Below are positions 14,887-23,389 of a DNA stretch of 64,000 nt, piece by piece. Source of the DNA: Kitasatospora sp. NBC_00458 (GTDB lineage: Bacteria > Actinomycetota > Actinomycetes > Streptomycetales > Streptomycetaceae). The notes beneath the pieces were generated by a model that was not told the DNA's origin, did no database searches, and saw only the letters and a program-made list of their open reading frames with translations. The DNA is taken from NCBI RefSeq assembly GCF_036013975.1, contig NZ_CP107904.1:7349001-7413000 (forward strand). Reading direction: 5' to 3'. Each line of letters starts with the position of its first letter. Position 1 is the first letter of the stretch. The position numbers and the translations under genes were made by a program.

Positions 14887-15507
14887 GTGACCGGACGCCC
14901 CACCCTCAACCAGCGCCGCCGTGAGATCACCCGGCTGGAGATCGCCCGCGCGGCCGCCGCGCTCTTCGCCGCACGCGGGGCCGAGGCGACCACCGCCGAG
15001 GAGGTCGCCCACGCCTCGGGCATCTCGCTGCGCACCTTCTACCGCTACTTCTCGGAGAAGGAGGACGCCGTCGCGCCGCTGCTCGCGGCCGGCGGCGAGC
15101 GCTGGGTGCGGCTCTTCGCCGACGGCTCGGCGGGCCTGCCGGTCCGCGAGGCGCTGGAGCGCTCGGCGGCCGAGTCGCTGACCCCGCCCGACGCGGACGC
15201 CGTCGAGGCCATGCAGTGGACCCGCGACCTGCTCCGCGACCCCCGGCTCGCCTCGGTCTGGCAGCGGGTGCACGCCGACTCCGAGGAGCGGCTGCGCGCC
15301 GCGATCGCCGCCCGCTGCCCGCAGGGCACCGACGCGCTGGAGATCCGGCTCGCCGCCGCCGCGGCCACCACCGCCATCCGGGTCGCGCTGGAGCAGTGGG
15401 CCGCCTCCGGGGCCGCCCCCACCGGCCCCGGCTCACCCCGGGAGCTCGGCGCCCGCTGCATGCGGGAGCTCACCGCGGGCCTCGGCCTCTGGGCCCGCGT
15501 CAGCTGA
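14887..15507 (+). CDS. TetR-family regulator
   Basis: 206 residues from GTG 14887. Upstream in-frame starts back to 14752 would run through the inverted repeat, so they are not favoured. The HTH reads LEIARAAAALFAARGAEATTAEEVAHASGISLRTFYRYFSEKED. The C-terminus is the MftR-like TetR_C type. Adjacent and divergent to the SDR gene, it probably controls that enzyme. Confidence 0.85.
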   Translation: MTGRPTLNQRRREITRLEIARAAAALFAARGAEATTAEEVAHASGISLRTFYRYFSEKEDAVAPLLAAGGERWVRLFADGSAGLPVREALERSAAESLTPPDADAVEAMQWTRDLLRDPRLASVWQRVHADSEERLRAAIAARCPQGTDALEIRLAAAAATTAIRVALEQWAASGAAPTGPGSPRELGARCMRELTAGLGLWARVS

Positions 15508-15975
15508 CGGACCCCCAGCCGCGGCGCGGCGGAGACCCTCCCCGCCGTCCGCGCCCTTCCCCGGTACGCGCCCCTCCCGCCGTCCGCGCTCCGGCGCCTG
15601 CCGGTCCGGCCGCGCCCCGTACCTCCCCGCGCGCATCCCCCGCTCCGCCGAAATCCCGTGCTCCGGCGGCCCCTCGTCGCCCGGTCCCTCCCCGGAGCCC
15701 CCCGCCCGCGGCGGCGCCCGGCGTGCGGACCCGCGTTCGGCCACCGTTCTCCGGCGCTTCGGCCACGGGTGGCCGACGCGTCGCCGGGTGCGCGCCTCCT
15801 ACCGGAGACCGAGGCGATTACCGCTGGTCGGCGGGTCCGGAGCCCCGCCGCGGACCGCTAGGGTGGGTGGTCGCGCCCCGGCGACGGCCCCGTTGCGAAC
15901 GGGGAACCAGGGCGGCCCTCCCGGGTGTCCTTCCCCCGGGGGCGGGGGAGTACGAGGCGTGGGAGCAAACAAGAC
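15508..15975. other. 468-nt gap before the esterase gene
   Basis: This very GC-rich stretch has no supported gene. CCGCCGTCCGCGC occurs twice (about 15541 and 15578). A -10-like CTAGGGT near 15858 may belong to the promoter of the esterase gene. Nothing else is recognisable. Confidence 0.4.
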
Positions 15976-17130
15976 ATGGGTCTGACGAGCCACAAGGTGC
16001 TGGCACTGACCGTCCTGATCGCCGTCGCGGCGATGGCCGGGACGGTCTGGCTGTGGCCGAGACTGTCGAAGCGGACGTGGCAGGCGGTGCTCGGCCGGAT
16101 CGGCGCGCTGTGCGCGACCCAGCTCACCGTGCTCGCCGCGCTGGGCCTGGTGGCCAACAACTACTTCGCCTTCTACAGCAGTTGGGACGACCTGCTGGGG
16201 ACGGGCGACAGCGGCCCGGTGGTCATCCACAACAAGGCGGACGCGTCCGGCCGGCTGCGCGTCGAGACCATCGGGCACGCCGAGGTGAAGGGCGGCGGGG
16301 CGCTCGGCCGCGACCCCAGGCAGTCCGGCGAGATCCGCGAGGTCCGCATCGACGGTGCCACCACCCGGCTGTCGACCGAGGGCTACGTCTACCTGCCGCC
16401 GCAGTACTTCCAGCCGGAGTACGAGCAGACGCAGTTCCCCGCACTGGTCGTCAGCACCGGCTTCCCCGGCATCGCCAAGAACCTGGTGACCCGGCTGAAC
16501 TACCCGGGCGCGGCGCTCAAGCTGCTCCAGGAGGGCCGGATGCAGCCGACCGTGCTGGTGCTGGTCCGCCCCTCGCCCGCACTGCCGCAGGACACCGAGT
16601 GCGAGGACATCCCGGGCGGCGCCCAGTCCGAGACGTACTTCACCAAGGACGTGCCCTCGGCGATCCAGGCGACCTACCGGGTCTCCGCCGACCCGCGGGC
16701 GTGGGCGTTCATGGGCAACTCGACCGGCGGCTACTGCGCGCTCAAGCTGGCCATGCGCCACCCGGAGGTCTACCCGACCGCCGTCTCGCTCTCCGGCTAC
16801 TACCAGGCCGCGGAGGACCCGACCACCGGGGACCTCTTCAAGGGCAGCGAGCAGCGGCGCAACGAGGCGGACCTGATGTGGCGCCTCAAGAACCTCCCGC
16901 AGCCCGGGGTCGCCGTCCTGCTGGCCGGCACCAAGGAGGGCGACGGCAACTACCGGCGCGAGACGGAGGCGTTCGTGGCCGCCGTGCGCAGCCCGATGAA
17001 GGTCTCCTACAGCATGCTGGAGACCGGCGGCCACAACTTCGAGACCTGGAGCAAGCTGCTCCCGTCCTCGCTGGAGTGGATCTCCCAGCGCCTGGTGGTG
17101 CCGGGCCGGTCGTCCGACCAGCCGGTCTGA
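15976..17130 (+). CDS. Membrane-anchored esterase-family protein
   Basis: 384 residues. Two N-terminal membrane helices (VLALTVLIAVAAMAGTVWLW and LCATQLTVLAALGLVANNYF) precede YSSWDDLLGTG and an extracellular alpha/beta hydrolase of the PF00756 esterase/antigen 85 type. Visible are the nucleophile elbow GNSTGGYCAL, PAVSLSGYY-like TAVSLSGYYQA and the catalytic His in TGGHNFETW. The same architecture and the YxSWDDLLGTG signature recur in the gene at 55544. Related mycobacterial proteins modify lipids of the cell envelope; the substrate here is unknown. Confidence 0.85.
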   Translation: MGLTSHKVLALTVLIAVAAMAGTVWLWPRLSKRTWQAVLGRIGALCATQLTVLAALGLVANNYFAFYSSWDDLLGTGDSGPVVIHNKADASGRLRVETIGHAEVKGGGALGRDPRQSGEIREVRIDGATTRLSTEGYVYLPPQYFQPEYEQTQFPALVVSTGFPGIAKNLVTRLNYPGAALKLLQEGRMQPTVLVLVRPSPALPQDTECEDIPGGAQSETYFTKDVPSAIQATYRVSADPRAWAFMGNSTGGYCALKLAMRHPEVYPTAVSLSGYYQAAEDPTTGDLFKGSEQRRNEADLMWRLKNLPQPGVAVLLAGTKEGDGNYRRETEAFVAAVRSPMKVSYSMLETGGHNFETWSKLLPSSLEWISQRLVVPGRSSDQPV

Positions 17131-17143
17131 CCGGTCCCGGCCG

Positions 17144-17183
17144 GCACCTCGGGGGACCGGCCCGCACCTCGGGGGACCGGCCC
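17144..17183. repeat. 20-bp tandem duplication between convergent genes
   Basis: GCACCTCGGGGGACCGGCCC occurs twice head to tail (17144-17163, 17164-17183). The upstream CCGGTCCC near 17130 can pair with GGGGACCGG in either copy, so the duplication may offer alternative terminator hairpins for the esterase gene. Confidence 0.7.
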
Positions 17184-17191
17184 GACGGGCC

Positions 17192-17521
17192 TCAGGCCAC
17201 GGACTGCAGCGTGCCGGTGTGCAGCTCGCCGACCCGGCCGCCCTCGCCCTCGTACGTCCAGAACGCGCGGACCGTCATCCGGCCGAGGTCCATGACGTGG
17301 CTGACGGTGATGCCGCTCTGCTCGGTCCAGCTGACGAAGTACACCTGCGGCCCGACCTCGGCGACGTGCAGGGCGACGTCCTCCCACTGACCGGCCGACT
17401 CGCCGAGGCCCTCCCAGCGCAGCCGCTTGCCGTCGGCCGAGTAGGCGTTGCGGAAGGCCGCGCCGTTGTCGACCTGGAACAGGAAGGTGCGGCCGGCGAA
17501 GCCGGGCAGGGGGGCGGTCAT
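17192..17521 (-). CDS. MoaF-like beta-barrel protein
   Basis: 109 residues. It resembles the MoaF-type small calycin/phenolic-acid-decarboxylase-like domain: FAGRTFLFQVDNGAAFRNAYSADGKRLRW, VYFVSWTEQSGITVSHVMDLGRMTVRAFWTYEG. MoaF was named from a monoamine-regulated operon, but its biochemical role is not established. The gene stands alone, convergent with the esterase gene, with a palindrome at 17581 upstream. Confidence 0.65.
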   Translation of the reverse strand: MTAPLPGFAGRTFLFQVDNGAAFRNAYSADGKRLRWEGLGESAGQWEDVALHVAEVGPQVYFVSWTEQSGITVSHVMDLGRMTVRAFWTYEGEGGRVGELHTGTLQSVA

Positions 17522-17580
17522 GGTGGGGCTGGTCCTCGTCTCTCATGCGGTACTCGGTGTGTCCGGACGGTTCCGGCACG

Positions 17581-17596
17581 GGTTGGATCTCCAACC
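17581..17596. promoter_or_regulatory. Palindrome upstream of MoaF-like gene
   Basis: GGTTGGATCTCCAACC has 7-bp perfect arms with a 2-bp centre, in an AT-enriched patch 60-75 nt before the MoaF-like start. It is a candidate operator with no assignable regulator. Confidence 0.4.
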
Positions 17597-17883
17597 TATC
17601 CGACTGCCCCGTCTTTCGCGGCGTACTCGGGCATCGGGCGACAGCCTGCGGACCGGTGCCCGCGCCGGACCCGCGGCGGCCCCACCCGGTCCGGCCCCAC
17701 CCGGCTCCCCGTTCCGCCGGGCGCACCGGGCTCCCGGGCCCGCCGGACCCTCCGGGCCGCGCGAACGGGGCCCCGCCGGGGCCGGAACCCGCCCCGGCGG
17801 GGGTGCGGGCCGGAGCGGCCGCGCCAACTGATCAACTCCGCAGGCACGTTGATCATCCGCGCGGCCCGGCCTGTGACCTGCGC

Positions 17884-17932
17884 GACAACCGCCCGTACGG
17901 AGTTGTCCGGCCCCCGACGGCCTGCCTAGCCT
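17884..17932 (+). promoter_or_regulatory. Promoter with palindrome over the -35 element
   Basis: TTGTCC (17903-17908) and TAGCCT (17927-17932) are 18 bp apart and would start transcription near 17940, just before the riboswitch. GACAAC (17884-17889) and GTTGTC (17902-17907) form an inverted repeat around CCGTACGG, covering the -35 box. A 17-bp hairpin (GTCCGCT/AGCGGAC, 17941-17957) would form the 5' end of the transcript. Confidence 0.5.
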
Positions 17933-17969
17933 GCAGGGGCGTCCGCTGTCAGCGGACTCCCGCCGTCGG

Positions 17970-18152
17970 GACGCCGAGTCCTGTCCACCCGCCGGCCGGC
18001 ACCCGAGCACCACAGCGGACGGGAGCGGGGGACCCAAGGTCAGTGCCCCGGTCCGTGCGCCCCCGCGCCCCGGACCGAGGCTAGGGGTGAAGCCGCTCCA
18101 CAGGCGGCCGGGCAACCTCAGCCCGAACCCGACAGCTCACCTCGCAGGCGTC
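17970..18152 (+). ncRNA. c-di-AMP (ydaO-yuaA) riboswitch
   Basis: Conserved ydaO elements occur in order: GCCGAGTCCTGTC (17974-17986), CGGGGGACCCA (18026-18036), AGGGGTGAAGCCG (18083-18095), GGGCAACCTCAGCCCGAA near 18110-18127 and ACCCGACAGCTCACCTCGCAGG (about 18127-18148). A perfect P1 stem GACGCC (17970-17975) / GGCGTC (18147-18152) closes the aptamer. The coding start is 15 nt downstream. In actinomycetes this class controls cell-wall hydrolases such as RpfA and usually turns expression off when c-di-AMP is high. Here it precedes a secreted GH16 enzyme. Confidence 0.9.
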
Positions 18153-18167
18153 GCAGAGGACCAAGCC

Positions 18168-19409
18168 ATGCCCACTGCCCCGCAGCAGCAGCCTGCCCGG
18201 CGCCACGCGCCCCGCCACGCCCGCCCCTCCCACCGGGGCCGCACCGCCGCCCTGGCCGTCACCGGAGCGCTCGCCGTCACCGGCGCCGGCCTGCTCGGCG
18301 TCCCGGCCCTCACCGGTGCCCAGGCCGCCACCGCGCCCGCCGCGGCCGCGCCCACCGTCACCCAGGACGGCCTCACCCCGGCCGCGATGGTCGCCGGCAA
18401 GGCCTCGGCCGCGTCGCTGAGCGTCCACTCCTCGGCCTGCTTCACGGCCAAGACCGTCGGGGTCGGCATCCGTGACGCGGCCGGCCGCAACCTCGACTTC
18501 CCCGGCAGCGCGAGCAACGCGCAGATCTGCCCGAGCGGCCTGTCGATCACCACCGGCTCGCGCACCCTGGCGGCCGGCACCTACACCCAGTTCGGCTTCT
18601 GGCAGGACCTCGGCGGCGCCTGGCACAACCTGCCCTCCCGCCAGCTCGTGGTCTCCTCCGCCGTCACCCCGACGCCGACCCCCACCCCGACGCCGACCAC
18701 GCCGCCCGCCACCGGCGCCCCCGTCGCGGGCAAGAAGCTGACCTGGTCGGACGAGTTCAGCGGCCCCGTCGCCTACGGTTCCCGCTGGACCGGCGACCGC
18801 AGCAGCGCCTACCACTACGGCAACCACAACCCGGACGACAACAAGCTCGACTGGCTGAACAAGAACAACGTCACCGTCTCGGGCGGCGCCGCCACCTTCA
18901 CCGCCAAGCCGGGCGCCAACAAGCTGGAGAACGGCAAGCAGTCCTGGGACACCGGACTGCTCACCACCGAGTACTCCAGCGAGGGCTTCCAGGTGAAGAC
19001 CGGCGACTACGCCGAGACCCGGGTCAAGCTCCCCGCCGGCACCGGCGCCTGGCCGGCGCTCTGGACCTGGAAGAACGGCAACGGGGAGATCGACACCTTC
19101 GAGTACCACCCCGACAACCCGAACCTGCTGGAGCTGACCAACCACGTCAAGCCCGGCCACCTGTACTACACGGACGCCAAGGCGATCTCGAAGGACGGCT
19201 GGGTCACCATCGGCACCCACTACGGCGCCACGTCCGTGGACTGGTACGTCAACGGGGTCAAGGTCTTCTCGGACGGCAAGGGCGTCGGCACCGACTGGTC
19301 CGCGTACCTGATCCTCAACCTGTCCCTGAGCGCGGGGCAGTACCACCCCGCGCCCCAGGGCACTGCGCCGATCACCTTCGCCGCGGACTACGTCCGGGTC
19401 TACCGCTAG
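18168..19409 (+). CDS. Secreted GH16 family glycoside hydrolase
   Basis: 413 residues from ATG 18168. A long basic signal peptide (cleavage about residue 53, AQAAT) is followed by a ~110-residue N-terminal domain with two Cys, a (PT)n linker, and a concanavalin-like GH16 domain from about residue 185 (KLTWSDEFSGPVAYGSRW). The catalytic GEIDTFE motif places Glu307, Asp309 and Glu312, with WPALWTW ahead and DWYVNGVKV after it. GH16 enzymes hydrolyse beta-1,3/1,4-glucans or related polymers. The c-di-AMP riboswitch upstream suggests linkage to cell-wall or osmotic state rather than simple nutrient scavenging. Confidence 0.9.
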   Translation: MPTAPQQQPARRHAPRHARPSHRGRTAALAVTGALAVTGAGLLGVPALTGAQAATAPAAAAPTVTQDGLTPAAMVAGKASAASLSVHSSACFTAKTVGVGIRDAAGRNLDFPGSASNAQICPSGLSITTGSRTLAAGTYTQFGFWQDLGGAWHNLPSRQLVVSSAVTPTPTPTPTPTTPPATGAPVAGKKLTWSDEFSGPVAYGSRWTGDRSSAYHYGNHNPDDNKLDWLNKNNVTVSGGAATFTAKPGANKLENGKQSWDTGLLTTEYSSEGFQVKTGDYAETRVKLPAGTGAWPALWTWKNGNGEIDTFEYHPDNPNLLELTNHVKPGHLYYTDAKAISKDGWVTIGTHYGATSVDWYVNGVKVFSDGKGVGTDWSAYLILNLSLSAGQYHPAPQGTAPITFAADYVRVYR

Positions 19410-19415
19410 GTCGTA

Positions 19416-19471
19416 CCCGCGAGGACGTGCCCGCGAGGACGTGCCCGCGAGGACGTGCCCGCGAGGACGCC
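19416..19471. repeat. 14-bp tandem repeat, four copies
   Basis: CCCGCGAGGACGTG is repeated four times (19416-19471, last copy ending CC) immediately after the GH16 stop. It is non-coding and a likely slippage-variable site. Confidence 0.9.
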
Positions 19472-19479
19472 GACCCGGC

Positions 19480-19518
19480 GGACGGCACTTTGCAAAGTGA
19501 CACTTTGCAAAGCCGTCC
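19480..19518. terminator. Bidirectional terminator built from two palindromes
   Basis: GGACGG-CA-CTTTGCAAAG (19480-19497) pairs with CTTTGCAAAG-CCGTCC (19503-19518) around a TGACA loop, 16 pairs with a 2-nt bulge. Each arm contains the palindrome CTTTGCAAAG. It separates the convergent GH16 and secreted-protein genes. Confidence 0.8.
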
Positions 19519-19572
19519 GGACGGGAACCCGGCGTCCGTGGAGACCGCCCGCCCCGGCCGGGGCGGGCGGTC

Positions 19573-20139
19573 TCAGGCGGTCTGCACGACCTGGATCGTG
19601 AACGGCTGCCGGTTGTTGGCCTCGTTGCGGTCGTCGTCGCTGCGCACCGCGACGTAGCCGCCGGACAGCTCGCCGAGGGGGACGGTGGGGGCGAGCCGGA
19701 CCGGGATCAGGGCGGTCGCGCTGCGGAAGACGCCGAGTCCGGCCGGGAAGGTGCAGCGCACCCGGTGGCCGTTCTGGAACTCGTAGCAGTTCTCCGGGAA
19801 GAACGGCCCCTCGGCCGTCACCCCCTCCGGCAGGGTGACCACGACGGTGAACGCGGAGGCCGTCCGGTCCGGTCCGCCGTTGCCGATGAAGGCGTGCACC
19901 GTGGTGGTGCCGCCGGGGGCGGCGGCGTCCGGGTCCAGCCGGACCACCTCCAGGTCCGAGTCGGAGGGCGCCGGGGTCACCGCGGGCGCGGCCGCCGCGT
20001 TCTCCTTGCCCGGATCGGTGCCCGCCGCCGGGCCGTCGTCCGGACACGCCCACGCCGGTCCGGCGGCCAGCGCCACCAGCGCGGACCCCACCGTCAACGA
20101 CCTGCCGAGGAAGCTTCGTACGGACCCTCTGCGCGACAT
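19573..20139 (-). CDS. Small secreted Ig-like domain protein
   Basis: 188 residues with a basic N-terminus and Sec signal peptide (SFLGRSLTVGSALVALAAGPAWA, cleavage about residue 31). A Pro/Ala linker precedes a beta-sandwich of DUF11/CARDB type: LEVVRLDPDAAAPGGTTTVHAFIGNGGPDRTASAFTVVVTLPEGV, with two Cys (ENCYEFQNGHRVRCTF) likely forming a disulfide. A surface adhesion or structural role is possible. There is no catalytic motif. It is convergent with the GH16 gene. Confidence 0.75.
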   Translation of the reverse strand: MSRRGSVRSFLGRSLTVGSALVALAAGPAWACPDDGPAAGTDPGKENAAAAPAVTPAPSDSDLEVVRLDPDAAAPGGTTTVHAFIGNGGPDRTASAFTVVVTLPEGVTAEGPFFPENCYEFQNGHRVRCTFPAGLGVFRSATALIPVRLAPTVPLGELSGGYVAVRSDDDRNEANNRQPFTIQVVQTA

Positions 20140-20267
20140 CGCCGCTCACCCTGCCTCTGCGTTCGTGCGCCCCGCGCCGTCGCGGGCACGTCCCGACCCA
20201 CAGTGACCGACCCTTCCCCCGCCGCCGGGGCAACCCGCCCTCGGGTCGCTCCACTGGGCGAACGCGG

Positions 20268-20300
20268 GCGCAGGAAGTCGACGGCGCCGACTTCCTGCGC
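20268..20300 (-). terminator. Terminator of the allR-like gene
   Basis: A perfect 13-bp stem (GCGCAGGAAGTCG at 20268-20280 with 20288-20300) has a 7-nt loop, 24 nt after the stop of the minus-strand IclR gene. Confidence 0.8.
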
Positions 20301-20323
20301 GGGAGACCTCCGGCGGCGCCCGG

Positions 20324-21187
20324 TCAGGGGGCCAGGACCTGCCCCAGCCGGGCCGCGATCCCGTGCATCACCGGCACCAGCGAGGCGGTGCCGACCTGCT
20401 CCTCCAGCGCCCGGATCCGGGCCTCCGGACCGGACACCGACAGCGCCGTCGGGGTGGGCGAACCCGGCACCGCGAGCGCGATGCAGCGCACCCCGATCTC
20501 CTGCTCCTGGTCGTCGACCACGTAGCCGCGCTCGCGCGCCTCGGCGAGCTGGCGGAGCAGCTCCTGCGGGTCGGTCACGGTGTGCGGGGTGTGCGCGGGC
20601 AGCGGGTTGGGGCCCAGGACGGCGCGGGCCTCCTCCTCGGGCAGCTGCGCCAGCAGCGCCTTGCCGACGCCGGTGCAGTGCGGCTGCACCCGGCGGCCGA
20701 CCTCGGTGAACATCCGCATTGAGCGCCGCGACTGCACCTGCCCGACGTAGACCACCTCGCCGCCCTCCAGCACGGCGAGGTTGGCGGTCTCGCCGGTGGC
20801 CTCCATCAGCTCGGCCAGGTAGGGGCGGGCCCAGCTGCCGAGCAGCCGCCCGGAGGTCTCGCCGAGCCGGATCAGCCGCGGGCCGAGGGTGTAGCGGCGC
20901 GCCGTGTCCTGGCGGACATAGCCCTGCTGCACGAGGGTACGAACCAGGCGGTGGATGGTGGGCATGGGCAGGCCGGAGGAGGAGGAGAGTTCGCTGAGCG
21001 TGGCCACGCCGCCCGCGTCGGCCAGCGCCTCCAGCAGCTGGAAGGCGCGTTCGACGGACTGCACGCCGCCGCCGGAGCGCTCCGGGGCCGGCGCCCGCTC
21101 GGGTGCCGGGTCGGGCGCGCCGTCCGGAGCTCTGTCGGGCACGGGGTCGGGCGCGGTGTCGGAGGCGCGGTCGGAGGTCGGGGCCAC
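20324..21187 (-). CDS. allR: IclR-family regulator, AllR-like
   Basis: 287 residues, GTG start with AAGGGA upstream. The first ~38 residues are a Pro/Asp/Ala-rich tail absent from most IclR proteins. The winged HTH (VQSVERAFQLLEALADAGGVATLSELSSSSGLPMPTIHRLVRTL) and the effector domain (ILxxGEVVYVGQ-type, CTGVGKALLAQL, GYVVDDQEQEIGVRCIA) follow. It is divergent from malate synthase at the edge of an allantoin/purine gene island, the position of AllR in Streptomyces coelicolor, where AllR represses allantoin catabolism and responds to ureide-pathway intermediates. The identity as AllR rests on this context. Confidence 0.8.
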   Translation of the reverse strand: MAPTSDRASDTAPDPVPDRAPDGAPDPAPERAPAPERSGGGVQSVERAFQLLEALADAGGVATLSELSSSSGLPMPTIHRLVRTLVQQGYVRQDTARRYTLGPRLIRLGETSGRLLGSWARPYLAELMEATGETANLAVLEGGEVVYVGQVQSRRSMRMFTEVGRRVQPHCTGVGKALLAQLPEEEARAVLGPNPLPAHTPHTVTDPQELLRQLAEARERGYVVDDQEQEIGVRCIALAVPGSPTPTALSVSGPEARIRALEEQVGTASLVPVMHGIAARLGQVLAP

Positions 21188-21235
21188 CGGCGTTCCCTTC
21201 GCTGTCGGGGGAGGAGTACAGTCCCAGCGATCTCC

Positions 21236-21352
21236 TCAACAAACCGTTGAAATTCTGTATCGCGGAAACTAGTCTCCACCTTACAGAATCAAGCCCTCCG
21301 TTTGCTGGGGTTCGGATCAACTGTCGGTCAACCGCCGCAAGGATCAACTGTC
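21236..21352. promoter_or_regulatory. aceB promoter with purine-regulon operators
   Basis: TTGAAA (21247-21252) and TAGTCT (21270-21275) form a promoter with a 17-bp spacer. TCAAC-AAACC-GTTGA (21236-21250) overlaps the -35 box and matches sites at the other purine-gene promoters. TTCTGTATCGCGGAA (21253-21267) fills the spacer. ATTCTGTA (21252-21259) and TACAGAAT (21282-21289) are inverted. GGATCAACTGTC is repeated at 21314-21325 and 21341-21352 before the ribosome binding site. Confidence 0.6.
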
Positions 21353-21369
21353 TTAGGAGTGTCCTGCTC

Positions 21370-23019
<1,650 letters not shown>

Positions 23020-23045
23020 TCCCCAACCTACCCGCCGCAACGCCC

Positions 23046-23085
23046 GCCGCCCTCTGCCGTGTTGGAGCAGAGGGCGGCCGCTTTT
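23046..23085 (+). terminator. aceB terminator
   Basis: GCCGCCCTCTGC (23046-23057) pairs perfectly with GCAGAGGGCGGC (23067-23078), loop of 9 nt, followed by CGCTTTT. This is one of the few hairpins here with a T run. Confidence 0.85.
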
Positions 23086-23166
23086 CCGCCGTCCCGTACG
23101 GTGCGGCCGGCCGCCGGCGCGCGTCCGGCTGGCCGGGCCGGGCGGGCACGCCCGTGGGCGGGAACG

Positions 23167-23205
23167 CCGCCGCCCCGGACCCTCGCCGTGGGTCCGGGGC
23201 GGCGG
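23167..23205. terminator. Second, 16-bp hairpin between convergent genes
   Basis: CCGCCGCCCCGGACCC (23167-23182) pairs perfectly with 23190-23205 around a 7-nt loop. It lies in the aceB/deaminase convergent gap and probably stops readthrough in both directions. Confidence 0.75.
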
Positions 23206-23296
23206 TCCGCCGGGAGCCCCCGAGGGGGTGTCCGGCGGAGTCCGGGTGACGCACCGTCCCTGGGCGGCCCGGAGTTCAAGGGGGATGCTCGCGTGC

Positions 23297-23359
23297 GGAG
23301 GCAGGAGGCAGGAGGCAGGAGGCAGGAGGCAGGAGGCAGCAGGCAGGAGGCAGGAGGCA
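23297..23359. repeat. 7-bp tandem repeat array, nine copies
   Basis: GGAGGCA is repeated nine times without gaps, the seventh copy reading GCAGGCA. It lies in the 370-nt convergent gap, 30 nt past the stop of the deaminase gene. The purine-rich strand is strongly asymmetric. It is probably a slippage-prone, length-variable site. Confidence 0.95.
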
Positions 23360-23389
23360 GGAGCGGAGGAGGGGCGGACGGGCCGCGGA

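Noticed and set aside
19416..19518. Mobile element or CRISPR-like array from repeats and palindromes
   Set aside because: The repeats are short, contiguous and without spacers; no transposase, integrase or cas gene is nearby.
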